A DNA stretch of 33,071 nucleotides. Origin: Microcaldota archaeon. Lineage in GTDB: Archaea; Micrarchaeota; Micrarchaeia; Anstonellales; Bilamarchaeaceae. Both the position numbers and the translations under genes were made by a program. Under the pieces are notes generated by a model that was not told the DNA's origin, searched no databases, and saw nothing but the letters and a program-made list of their open reading frames with translations. The DNA lies in NCBI GenBank assembly GCA_018813505.1, contig JAHJBM010000023.1, forward strand, positions 1 to 33,071, in the 5' to 3' direction. Shown in pieces: positions 18,340-26,261 of this stretch (positions within the stretch are counted from its first letter, which is position 1; each line of letters begins with the position of its first letter).

Positions 18340-19023
18340 TTAGCCACCTCTCGGGAGATACGGTAGAAGTTTTCTTACAAGACTGCTTGCGGGCATTGTC
18401 TGAAGCCATACTTTTCCAGGACCTTCGAGCGTTGCAAGGAAAAGACCTTCGCCACCGAAAATGATATTCTTAACGCCTTTGACCATTTCTATGTCGTATT
18501 TTACAGTAGTTTCAAACATGGCAATAGAACCAGTGTCAACCTTTAGTTTTTCACCGGCTTTTAAATCCATCTCGAATACTTCTCCATCTATTTCAACAAA
18601 CGCATTGCCAGTACCAGTTAGTTTCTGAAGAAGAAATCCTTCGCCACCAAATAAACCAATACCTAGCTTTTTCCTGAATATTGTTTCCAGATTAACGCTC
18701 ATTTCTGCAGCAAGAAACGCATCTTTTTGACATATGATTTCTTTTCCTGGACCGATTTTAAGTGGAAGTATTTTACCTGGAAATGATGGGGTAAATGACA
18801 CCATACCCTTACCTGATTCGCTTTTGAACCTGACCATGAAAAGTGACTCACCAGTAAATACCCTTCCAATACCTGCACCAAGACCGCCACGCATATACGA
18901 TTCCATTTTAACATTATCACTCATCCAGGACATGGCACCTGCTTCGGCATATATTTCGTCACTGCCATCTAGCTCAAAACTAAGCAATTGCATTATTTCT
19001 CCTTCGATTTTGGATTTCATCAT
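18340..19023 (-). CDS. AIM24/TIGR00266-like protein
   Basis: AGAMSWMSDNVKMES, GLGAGIGRVFTGESLFMVRF, LEGPGKVWLQTMPASSLVRKLLPYLP motifs; start at MMKSKIEGE with upstream GGTGG. Confidence 0.85.
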   Translation of the reverse strand: MMKSKIEGEIMQLLSFELDGSDEIYAEAGAMSWMSDNVKMESYMRGGLGAGIGRVFTGESLFMVRFKSESGKGMVSFTPSFPGKILPLKIGPGKEIICQKDAFLAAEMSVNLETIFRKKLGIGLFGGEGFLLQKLTGTGNAFVEIDGEVFEMDLKAGEKLKVDTGSIAMFETTVKYDIEMVKGVKNIIFGGEGLFLATLEGPGKVWLQTMPASSLVRKLLPYLPRGG

Positions 19024-19230
19024 ATACCACCTGAAAATTATATCACATAAAATAAAATACAGAATGAACACACGTGCATATGATAAAAAGCTTTTGTATT
19101 TGATATTTTTCGTTTCATATAACAAATGAATTCCGATTTCGAAACATATTTAAGCCCAACGTCCAAATAATATTTCTACGAATTATAAATTCGAAAGTAT
19201 TATGTTTAGATTTATTCATGAGGTATTAAT

Positions 19231-19344
19231 ATGGGTGCGAAACCAAGAAAATGGAAGAAAAAGAACCGCATGCGCTGGAAATGGGTAAAGAAAAAGCGCA
19301 AAAGATTGAGAAAAAGAATCAAAAGAAGAGTCGGCGAACTTTAA
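19231..19344 (+). CDS. ribosomal protein L41e-like (37 aa, or 24 aa from an internal ATG at 19270)
   Basis: MGAKPRKWKKKNRMRWKWVKKKRKRLRKRIKRRVGEL; MRWKWVKKKRKRLRKR matches the tiny L41e type; GAGGT SD upstream. Absent from the supplied ORF track because of length. Confidence 0.75.
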   Translation: MGAKPRKWKKKNRMRWKWVKKKRKRLRKRIKRRVGEL

Positions 19345-19460
19345 CGGTGAATTAGAGAGATTTATAAGGATAACTAATCATAAATCTTTTACCCGTAATT
19401 ACTACTTTCAATGTAATGGGCATCCAAAACCGGAAACTGGAAGTAGGAGGGCTGATTTAT

Positions 19461-20096
19461 ATGGATAAAAACAAATTACTTAATGCCATAAACAAGGCTT
19501 TGGAAGAAAAAGGAAAGAGAAAATTCAAGCAAAGCGTGGAGATAATCATAAGTATGAAAGGTATTGATTTCTCCAAGAGCGAGAACAGGCTTAACCTAGA
19601 TATAATACTGCCAAAAGGAAAAGGTGGAAAGGAACTCAAGTGTGCAGTATTTGCAGAACAGGAAATAGCTGAAAAGGCAAAGAAAGCAGGTGCTGATCTA
19701 ATAATTACCCCGGCAGAGATACCTTCATATGCAGACAAAACAAAGGCAGGAGAACTTGCAGAAAATTATTTTACACTTGCGCAACCAAACCTGATGGGTG
19801 CGGTCGCAAAGTCTTTGGGTCAGTACCTTGGTAAAAGAGGTAAACTACCAAAACCAATTATTGGCGGAGATATCAAAGATATAATAGCGAAATCAAAGAA
19901 TTCTGTAAGAATTGTATCAAAAGGAAAATATCTTCCTGTTGCACAGGCACTTATAGGCACAGAGGTAATGACGGCAGATGATTTGCTCGATAATGCAGAA
20001 ATTGTTTATGATGCAGTGAAGAGCAAGGTGCATGAGAGCAACATAAGATCGGTTTACGTAAAGCTTACTATGGGTAAGCCTGCAAAGGTAGGGTGA
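19461..20096 (+). CDS. rpl1: 50S ribosomal protein L1
   Basis: LNLDIILPKGKGGKELKCAVFAE, AVAKSLGQYLGKRGKLPKP, RSVYVKLTMGKPAKVG; ATG at 19461 after GGAGGG rather than the ORF start at 19416. Confidence 0.93.
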   Translation: MDKNKLLNAINKALEEKGKRKFKQSVEIIISMKGIDFSKSENRLNLDIILPKGKGGKELKCAVFAEQEIAEKAKKAGADLIITPAEIPSYADKTKAGELAENYFTLAQPNLMGAVAKSLGQYLGKRGKLPKPIIGGDIKDIIAKSKNSVRIVSKGKYLPVAQALIGTEVMTADDLLDNAEIVYDAVKSKVHESNIRSVYVKLTMGKPAKVG

Positions 20097-20100
20097 TCAT

Positions 20101-20985
20101 ATGGTTTACATTGTAGATACTAACAAAAAAGCAGTGAAAAAGAAAATAGAACAGGTAACCAGTACAATCAAAGATATAGAAAATTACAAGACGGTTGCAT
20201 TGCTCAGATTGCGCAAATTACCAGATGCATTACTCCAATCACTGAGAAAAAAGATACGATCAGATGGAGGCAAATTACTGGTATTAAAAAAACCAGTGAT
20301 AAGCAGAGTACTCCTGTCAAATAAGAAACTTGCAGAAAAGGTTTCGGAATGTGACAGTCCAGTGGCTTTGATACTTACAAACACGTCCCCGTATGAACTA
20401 AATCAGTTCTTTAAACAACACAAGAAAAAGAGAGCAGCAAAGATCGGAGACGTGGCAAACGCAGATATCGTAGTACCTGAGGGTGAAACAGACCTTGCAC
20501 CAGGACCCGCATTGTCAGAACTTAAGGCAGGCGGACTCAATGTCCAGATAAAAGGCGGAAAAATAGTGGTTGCAAGAGAGAGCACAGTTGCTAAGAAAGG
20601 CGAAGCAATAACTGAACCAAAGGTAAAGGCACTGAAAACCCTAGGAGTTATGCCATTTGAGATAGCCGCAAGTATGATATTTGGATTTGATGGCGAATAT
20701 ATCTATAGCAGTGAACTATTAGATATGGGCGATACGATCGACTCTGATCTTACGGCCAGTATATCTCAGGCAATGAATATTTCAATAAACGCAGGATATC
20801 CATGCGAGCAGAACATAAATATGCTCCTTGGCAAAGCAGCCATGCAATCATTGAATCTTGCCTTGAACGCTGATATTTATTCCTCAAGCTCGATAGAGCA
20901 GCTTCTCTCCTCTGCATTAAGGCAGGGGTTGGCTCTTGAAAGCATTGCACCGAAAGGGCAAACTGAGGAAGAGAAAAAAGAATAG
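20101..20985 (+). CDS. rplP0: 50S ribosomal protein L10 (P0)
   Basis: Position after L1; YKTVALLRLRKLPDALLQSLRKKIRSDGGKLLVLKK, TDLAPGPALSELKAGGLNVQIKGGKIVV. Confidence 0.93.
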   Translation: MVYIVDTNKKAVKKKIEQVTSTIKDIENYKTVALLRLRKLPDALLQSLRKKIRSDGGKLLVLKKPVISRVLLSNKKLAEKVSECDSPVALILTNTSPYELNQFFKQHKKKRAAKIGDVANADIVVPEGETDLAPGPALSELKAGGLNVQIKGGKIVVARESTVAKKGEAITEPKVKALKTLGVMPFEIAASMIFGFDGEYIYSSELLDMGDTIDSDLTASISQAMNISINAGYPCEQNINMLLGKAAMQSLNLALNADIYSSSSIEQLLSSALRQGLALESIAPKGQTEEEKKE

Positions 20986-21006
20986 AATGATATTGAGGTG
21001 AAAATT

Positions 21007-21312
21007 ATGACTAAGGTAGACCCATATTTGCACGCTGTGCTTCTTTTGCACGGAGCTGGTAAGGAAGTTAGTAAGGAAAATATTATTGCTGTAATAAAGG
21101 CAAGTGGCGCAGAGGCAGACGATGCCAAAGCAAAAGTACTTGCTGAAGCAGTAAAAGGAGCAAACTTTGATGATCTGTTAAAACAGGCAGTAGCAGCTCC
21201 AGTCGCAGCAGCACCTGCAGCAAGCGCTCCAAAGAAAGAGGAAGTTAAGGAAGAAGATACCGGAAAGAAAGAAGAGCAGGCCGCTGAAGGTCTTGCAAGC
21301 TTATTCGGTTGA
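21007..21312 (+). CDS. rpl12: 50S ribosomal protein L12 (P1-like)
   Basis: YLHAVLLLHGAGKEVSKENIIAVIKASGAEADDAKAKVLAEAVKG...Ala-rich hinge, acidic tail ending EGLASLFG; GAGGTG upstream of the ATG at 21007. Confidence 0.95.
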   Translation: MTKVDPYLHAVLLLHGAGKEVSKENIIAVIKASGAEADDAKAKVLAEAVKGANFDDLLKQAVAAPVAAAPAASAPKKEEVKEEDTGKKEEQAAEGLASLFG

Positions 21313-21415
21313 ATTTTATAGCTTTATTTATTTTTTATTATTTTATTTTCACAATGTGCTTTTTATAATTACATAAATTGAAAACTCACCTAATTGAAGA
21401 TCAGGTTCTGACATT

Positions 21416-21447
21416 ATATGTTTCTGATATTTCAATCTGAAACATAT
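21416..21447. promoter_or_regulatory. 9-14-9 inverted repeat upstream of a TATA-like box
   Basis: ATATGTTTC (21416-21424)/GAAACATAT (21439-21447), abutting atatttatatata before the 21482 ORF. Confidence 0.5.
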
Positions 21448-21481
21448 ATTTATATATAGTACCACACACATTTATTGATAT

Positions 21482-21784
21482 ATGGGTAACAGAGAAAGAG
21501 GTAAAGTACCAAAAGGCAGACATAGAAAACTGCACGAACTACATAGGAACGGGAGTTGTGGTAGTGAAACATCTAAACCACATAGAACAATGCAAACGCC
21601 AATGAACAGGAACAAAACTCAGGCTAAACAATATGCACCATTAACAGAAAATCTGAGAAGAATACACCACAATCCAACAGACGCACGTAAATTTGACCCG
21701 AGTGGAAATGAACGCATTACAAGGGTTTTAATGGCAAAAATGAATTATATACGAGCAACTAGAGACCTGCCTTTATTGGATTGA
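21482..21784 (+). CDS. hypothetical basic 100-aa protein
   Basis: MGNRERGKVPKGRHRKLHELHRNGSCGSETSKPHRTMQTP...; strong TATA-like box about 30 nt upstream; no family recognised. Confidence 0.5.
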   Translation: MGNRERGKVPKGRHRKLHELHRNGSCGSETSKPHRTMQTPMNRNKTQAKQYAPLTENLRRIHHNPTDARKFDPSGNERITRVLMAKMNYIRATRDLPLLD

Positions 21785-21829
21785 GAGTATAATGATAAGC
21801 TATTTATTTCTACTATTGTTTACTACAGT

Positions 21830-22759
21830 ATGCACAAAGATGTAAAAAAGATAATCAAAGATATAAAATCGCTTAAAGTACAGGGCGCACGCAACGTTGC
21901 CAGGATTGCTATAGACTGCTTATCAATAACAGTAAAAAATTCAAAAACCAAAAATCCACGCGCGCTTTATAGGGAACTGAGAGAAACGTCAGACAAACTC
22001 ATAGCCAGCAGACCGACAGAACCAATGATGCGAAACATGATTGAAAAGGCCAATCACTATGCTTTTGACAGAAAGACAAGTGCAAAAAATATTGTACAGT
22101 TGAAAAAGACCCTTGTTACTTATTACGCAACCATGAACAAGAGAACTGATGAGGATGCAAAAAAACTTGCTGAATATGGTGCAAGATTAATCCCCCAAAA
22201 TGCACTTGTACTTACCCATTGCCATTCTTCATCAGTGACAAAGATACTGATAAAAGCAAAAAAAATGCACAAAAAATTCAGCGTAGTGTGTTTTGAGACC
22301 CGTCCAAGATATCAGGGAAGAAAAACTGCTACCGAGCTTGCTAAAGCAGGAATAGATGTGACACTGTCTGTTGATGGCGGCATGAATCTGTATATGAAAA
22401 AAGCCGATATTGTACTCGTTGGTGCAGATTCAATAACCTCGAGAGGAGATTTGATTAATAAAATAGGCACATCCACCCTTGCACACATAGCAAGAATGAA
22501 CGATGTATCTGTATACTGCGCAGCCGAGTTATCAAAATATAGTCCGATGACGATATACGGAACACGGGAAAAAATCGAAGAACGGGATTCAAAAGAGGTC
22601 TGGGAAAATCCACCAAAAGGAGTGAAGATAAGGAATCCGGCATTTGAGGCCACTGCCGCCAAATACATCAATGGATATGTTACAGAACTTGGTGTGATAC
22701 CATGCCAATCGTTTTTTGCAATGGCAACACAGAAACTCGGAATAAAATTATACGAATAA
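21830..22759 (+). CDS. ribose-1,5-bisphosphate isomerase (eIF2B-alpha-like fold)
   Basis: VLTHCHSSSVTKIL, VCFETRPRYQGRKTATELAKAGIDVTLSVDGGMNLYMKKADIVLVGADSI; adjacent to AMP phosphorylase. Confidence 0.88.
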   Translation: MHKDVKKIIKDIKSLKVQGARNVARIAIDCLSITVKNSKTKNPRALYRELRETSDKLIASRPTEPMMRNMIEKANHYAFDRKTSAKNIVQLKKTLVTYYATMNKRTDEDAKKLAEYGARLIPQNALVLTHCHSSSVTKILIKAKKMHKKFSVVCFETRPRYQGRKTATELAKAGIDVTLSVDGGMNLYMKKADIVLVGADSITSRGDLINKIGTSTLAHIARMNDVSVYCAAELSKYSPMTIYGTREKIEERDSKEVWENPPKGVKIRNPAFEATAAKYINGYVTELGVIPCQSFFAMATQKLGIKLYE

Positions 22760-22766
22760 AATTAGT

Positions 22767-24359
22767 ATGAATAATACTTATAAGAACGGTGTTTTTATGG
22801 AAGATTATGTAGAAAAACAAACGAAAGAAGTAGATGTATGGAAACTCAAAAAGTACGCGTGCAAAGTGAAACCAATCGATATATACACTGGAAAAAATAT
22901 TATAGTGTTGAATCAGGATGAAGCAAAAGAACACGATATTTACTCGGGTTACAGAACCACTGTAACAATAGACGGAAGACATATGATAGCGCTTGTTGAT
23001 GTGAGTAGAGACCTGGTTAAACCGGGAGAAGTCGGGGTTTTCCTTGACATGATGGAAGCGTTCAAACTTAGGAAAGGTCAGATCGTAAGTGTAATACACA
23101 TGAACAGGCCGGAATCAATAACTTATATAAAGAAAAAACTTGATAAGGGCACACTAAACAACCACGAAGTAAAAATGATTGTTGATGACATAATGCAGAA
23201 TAGATTAAGTGAAGGAGAGATAGCTGCATGGATAAGTGCTGCATATATAAACGGATTTTCAGATGATGAGGTCATCTCACTTGCTCAGGCAACTGTTGAA
23301 TCCGGAGATCAACTCAATCTAGGCAAAAATCCAATACTTGACAAACATTGTATTGGCGGGGTTGCAGGAAACAGAACTACGATGCTAGTTGTACCAATAA
23401 TTGCAGCGGCAGGATTGTACATACCTAAAACATCATCACGATCAATAACCTCTGCATCAGGAACTGCTGATACTATGGAAGTATTGGCAGATGTTACACT
23501 TGGCATGGAAGAACTCCGAGATATTGTAAAAAAAGCAAAGGGCGCTATAGTGTGGGGCGGAGGGATGAAACTCGCACCAGTAGATGACAAATTAATAAAG
23601 ATAAGACATCCACTCAGCCTTGACCCAGAGGGAATGCTACTTGCAAGCATATTGGGCAAGAAAAAGAGCGTTGGAGCCAAATATGTAATAATAGATATAC
23701 CAGTAGGACGTGGAGTTAAAGTACCCTATATAGAACGAGGAAACCAACTTGCCAAGCATTTTATCAAAGTCGGTAGTATGTTAGGTATGAAAGTTGAAGC
23801 TCTCATAACAGATGGATCTGAACCAGTAGGATATGGGATAGGACCTGTGCTTGAGTGTGTAGACGTACTAGATGTTCTTCAGGGGAAAGGACCCGAAGAC
23901 CTCAGACACAAGAGCTTGCTTATGACAGGTAAACTACTCGAACTATGCGGAAAAGTACGCAAGGATGCAGGTTATGATGCGGCACGCAAACTTATTGACA
24001 GTGGTAAAGCTATGGCTAAATTCAGGCAAATAATAGAATTGCAAGGTGGAAATCCAAAAATAAAACAATCAGATTTAGAAATAGGAAAATACACGCACAT
24101 AGTAAGATCTGAACTGAATGGCAGTATTTTCCATATAGATAATAAAGTGATGGCAAAAATAGCAAGGATAGCTGGTGCACCAAGAGATAAAGGTGCAGGA
24201 ATTAAAATAGAGAAATTCCGTGGAGATAGGATCGAGAAAGGAGACGCGTTATTTACCATATATGCCGAAAGTGAAGCAAAACTAGATTATGCACTTAAGG
24301 CACTGAAAGACCTTGAACCGATTGAACTAAGGAAGATGCTACTCGGAACCATGAGATGA
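22767..24359 (+). CDS. deoA: AMP phosphorylase (thymidine phosphorylase-like)
   Basis: LDKHCIGGVAGNRTTMLVVPIIAAAG, KTSSRSITSASGTADTMEVLADV, WGGGMKLAPVDDKLIKIRHPLSLDPEGMLLASILGKK. Start may be 22797. Confidence 0.93.
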   Translation: MNNTYKNGVFMEDYVEKQTKEVDVWKLKKYACKVKPIDIYTGKNIIVLNQDEAKEHDIYSGYRTTVTIDGRHMIALVDVSRDLVKPGEVGVFLDMMEAFKLRKGQIVSVIHMNRPESITYIKKKLDKGTLNNHEVKMIVDDIMQNRLSEGEIAAWISAAYINGFSDDEVISLAQATVESGDQLNLGKNPILDKHCIGGVAGNRTTMLVVPIIAAAGLYIPKTSSRSITSASGTADTMEVLADVTLGMEELRDIVKKAKGAIVWGGGMKLAPVDDKLIKIRHPLSLDPEGMLLASILGKKKSVGAKYVIIDIPVGRGVKVPYIERGNQLAKHFIKVGSMLGMKVEALITDGSEPVGYGIGPVLECVDVLDVLQGKGPEDLRHKSLLMTGKLLELCGKVRKDAGYDAARKLIDSGKAMAKFRQIIELQGGNPKIKQSDLEIGKYTHIVRSELNGSIFHIDNKVMAKIARIAGAPRDKGAGIKIEKFRGDRIEKGDALFTIYAESEAKLDYALKALKDLEPIELRKMLLGTMR

Positions 24360-24401
24360 TATCGGGCAGAATGTTGAATGCTGTAAGTAAGTTGATCAGT
24401 A

Positions 24402-24812
24402 TTACCAGTGTTTAAGCACGATATATGTTTTTGTGTCTGACACTGTTTTTTGTTTTCTTATTTCATCTATTTTTTTATCGATTTCTCCGACAGACGAACC
24501 TGAAACGATGATGCAACAGTCATATTCACCTGCGACTTCATATGCATCATCATGTAATTTCAGCCTCGACAGATCAGCCATCATCTTCTTTGTATCAGAC
24601 TTTGATTTTACCATTATAACTGCGGAATTATAAGAGGAATGTGAAAACTGGATGGTAAACCGCTTTATAGTACCATCCTTGACAAGCCGTTTAATGCGTG
24701 AACGCACCGCCCCCTCAGTTAGACCAAGCGTTTTTGCAATTTCCACATTTGACATGCGTGAGTTTTCTTGAAGGATGCTTAGAAGTTGCTCATCTTTATT
24801 CTTTTTTTTCAT
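24402..24812 (-). CDS. Lrp/AsnC-family transcriptional regulator
   Basis: LLSILQENSRMSNVEIAKTLGLTEGAVRSRIKRLVKDGTIKRFTIQ followed by a RAM-like domain. Confidence 0.92.
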   Translation of the reverse strand: MKKKNKDEQLLSILQENSRMSNVEIAKTLGLTEGAVRSRIKRLVKDGTIKRFTIQFSHSSYNSAVIMVKSKSDTKKMMADLSRLKLHDDAYEVAGEYDCCIIVSGSSVGEIDKKIDEIRKQKTVSDTKTYIVLKHW

Positions 24813-24841
24813 AGGATCACCATAGATATGAAAGATAATAT

Positions 24842-24858
24842 ATTACGAATATCGTAAT
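24842..24858. promoter_or_regulatory. perfect 7-3-7 inverted repeat, candidate Lrp operator
   Basis: ATTACGA-ATA-TCGTAAT; second, looser site TTACGA...TTGTAA at about 24894-24919. Confidence 0.55.
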
Positions 24859-24933
24859 TATTTGTAAGAATTTATAAAGATTTCGGAAAATTGTTACGAA
24901 TATTTATAAATAGTTGTAATCATAAATGAAGTT

Positions 24934-24993
24934 ATGTGTGTTAGAGATATTGTTGATATTGTAGCAAGGAAAGCTTTTTCTAAGAAGGCCTGA
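24934..24993 (+). CDS. possible 19-aa leader peptide
   Basis: ATG at 24934 encodes MCVRDIVDIVARKAFSKKA*, about 25-30 nt after TATA-like atatttataaat; its end overlaps the left arm of a structured leader. Confidence 0.35.
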   Translation: MCVRDIVDIVARKAFSKKA

Positions 24994-25078
24994 CGGCCAC
25001 TAACATAATTTATATCGGAACTGTTTCCGGACAGAAAAACCGGAAGAACAAATTTCGCAAAATTTGTCCTTAGAAAAA
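24975..25078 (+). promoter_or_regulatory. multibranched leader upstream of the GNAT-M20 genes
   Basis: Outer perfect 10-bp stem TTTTTCTAAG(24975-24984)/CTTAGAAAAA(25069-25078) enclosing GGCC-TGAC-GGCC, TTCCGG(25025-25030)/CCGGAA(25040-25045), and ACAAATTT-CGCA-AAATTTGT(25048-25067). Confidence 0.65.
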
Positions 25079-25115
25079 TTTAGAAAAAAATTCAAGAAAT
25101 GAGAGGTGAAAGATT

Positions 25116-25166
25116 ATGACTATTAGAAACATGAGAGAGAATTCGGGATTGGGGTGGCGGCAATGA
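25116..25166 (+). CDS. possible 16-aa upstream ORF overlapping the GNAT-like gene
   Basis: GAGGTGA SD at about 25102 then MTIRNMRENSGLGWRQ*; TGA at 25164 overlaps ATG at 25163. Confidence 0.35.
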   Translation: MTIRNMRENSGLGWRQ

Positions 25167-26257
25167 CGCTTCAGGCACGTGCAGCCACAGGAATACAAAG
25201 AGAAGCTGGGAGCGTAGGTGCAACCTGGCCTGCAAGATTCGAACCTGAAAACGGAAGAACAAAAGGATTCTTTCCGGAATTTGTTAGAATGAAAGAACAG
25301 GCATATGGAATGCTTGGTACAGCAAAAGGAGTTCAGATTGAACATCCTGAATCCACAAGAAGCACTGTCAGGGCATTTGTAAGAAGGGGACTTACAGAGG
25401 GTTTGAGAGTAGACGAAAGATTAGCCCCGTATAAAATTGAGGCGGTTGTTCCTGTGGATCATGTGATTCCAGATTATGATATGGTCTATTTTGCATGGAA
25501 TGAACCAGCAAGAAGACCAGATGAGAGGGTATGTGCCCTGGAAAGGAGGATTGTTGTTAGAATGGCAGATGTGCAACCAACAACACATGAAAATGCAATG
25601 CAACGCATAAGAAAATGGAATCGTAATAATTGCGATTATACAATAGAAAGAATAACCTCACTTAATCCCATACAAGAGATTCCAAATCAACATCGAAGAG
25701 GATATGTCCACGTAGAGGTCAGTCCTGAAGCAAGAAGAGATACCGCGGATGTGGATGATCTGGAAACATTGTACGCAGAGGCATATCAGGAGTATACCTT
25801 CCAGATAACGCGGGAGAGCATCCAGGCCATGGCAAAACCAGAGAACATATTTCTGGTAGCAAGAGAAAATGACCATACCATTCCTGGAGTCCGCAACCGT
25901 ATAGTATCTGCAATGATAGCAGAATGCTGTGAGCTTGAAATTGACGGACGGCAGATAAGGCTTATCGAGTTTAGTGATTTTGCAACCAGGATTGCACATG
26001 AGGGAAATGGAATCATGACTGCACTGCAAATGGAAGCCATAAGGATAGTTCGTGAAGAAATGGCCGGTGGATCCGTTGTATATACAGAAACGCGCGCACC
26101 ATGGACACCGGTAAATGTGTCTGTGGCCAGGGTGGGATTTGTCTATGCAGGTACTGTTGAAACCCATTGCAGGCTTGAAGCCCGAAGAGACGCGGAATTC
26201 GAAGGGTTGCATTATGGCAGGTTTGAAAACCTGAATGTCTGCTATCTTTCATGGTGA
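25154..26257 (+). CDS. GNAT-like acetyltransferase (C-terminal domain) with uncharacterised N-terminal region
   Basis: C-terminal ENIFLVAREN...SAMIAECCELEIDGRQIRLIEFSDFATRIAHEGNGIMTALQMEAIRIVREE...VYTETRAPWTPVNVSVARVGFVYAGT...FENLNVCY resembles AblB-type GNATs. Start GTG 25154 or ATG 25163. Confidence 0.65.
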   Translation: MAAMTLQARAATGIQREAGSVGATWPARFEPENGRTKGFFPEFVRMKEQAYGMLGTAKGVQIEHPESTRSTVRAFVRRGLTEGLRVDERLAPYKIEAVVPVDHVIPDYDMVYFAWNEPARRPDERVCALERRIVVRMADVQPTTHENAMQRIRKWNRNNCDYTIERITSLNPIQEIPNQHRRGYVHVEVSPEARRDTADVDDLETLYAEAYQEYTFQITRESIQAMAKPENIFLVARENDHTIPGVRNRIVSAMIAECCELEIDGRQIRLIEFSDFATRIAHEGNGIMTALQMEAIRIVREEMAGGSVVYTETRAPWTPVNVSVARVGFVYAGTVETHCRLEARRDAEFEGLHYGRFENLNVCYLSW

Positions 26258-26261
26258 ATAT

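Noticed and set aside
25228-25246. GATTCGAACC (reverse complement GGTTCGAATC) resembling a tRNA T-loop on the minus strand
   Set aside because: No acceptor, D or anticodon stems could be assembled around it, and it lies inside a CDS.
25658-26212. 184-aa minus-strand ORF and other antisense ORFs inside the GNAT-like gene
   Set aside because: Fully antisense to a coherent protein with GNAT motifs; composition of the translation looks like a shadow ORF.
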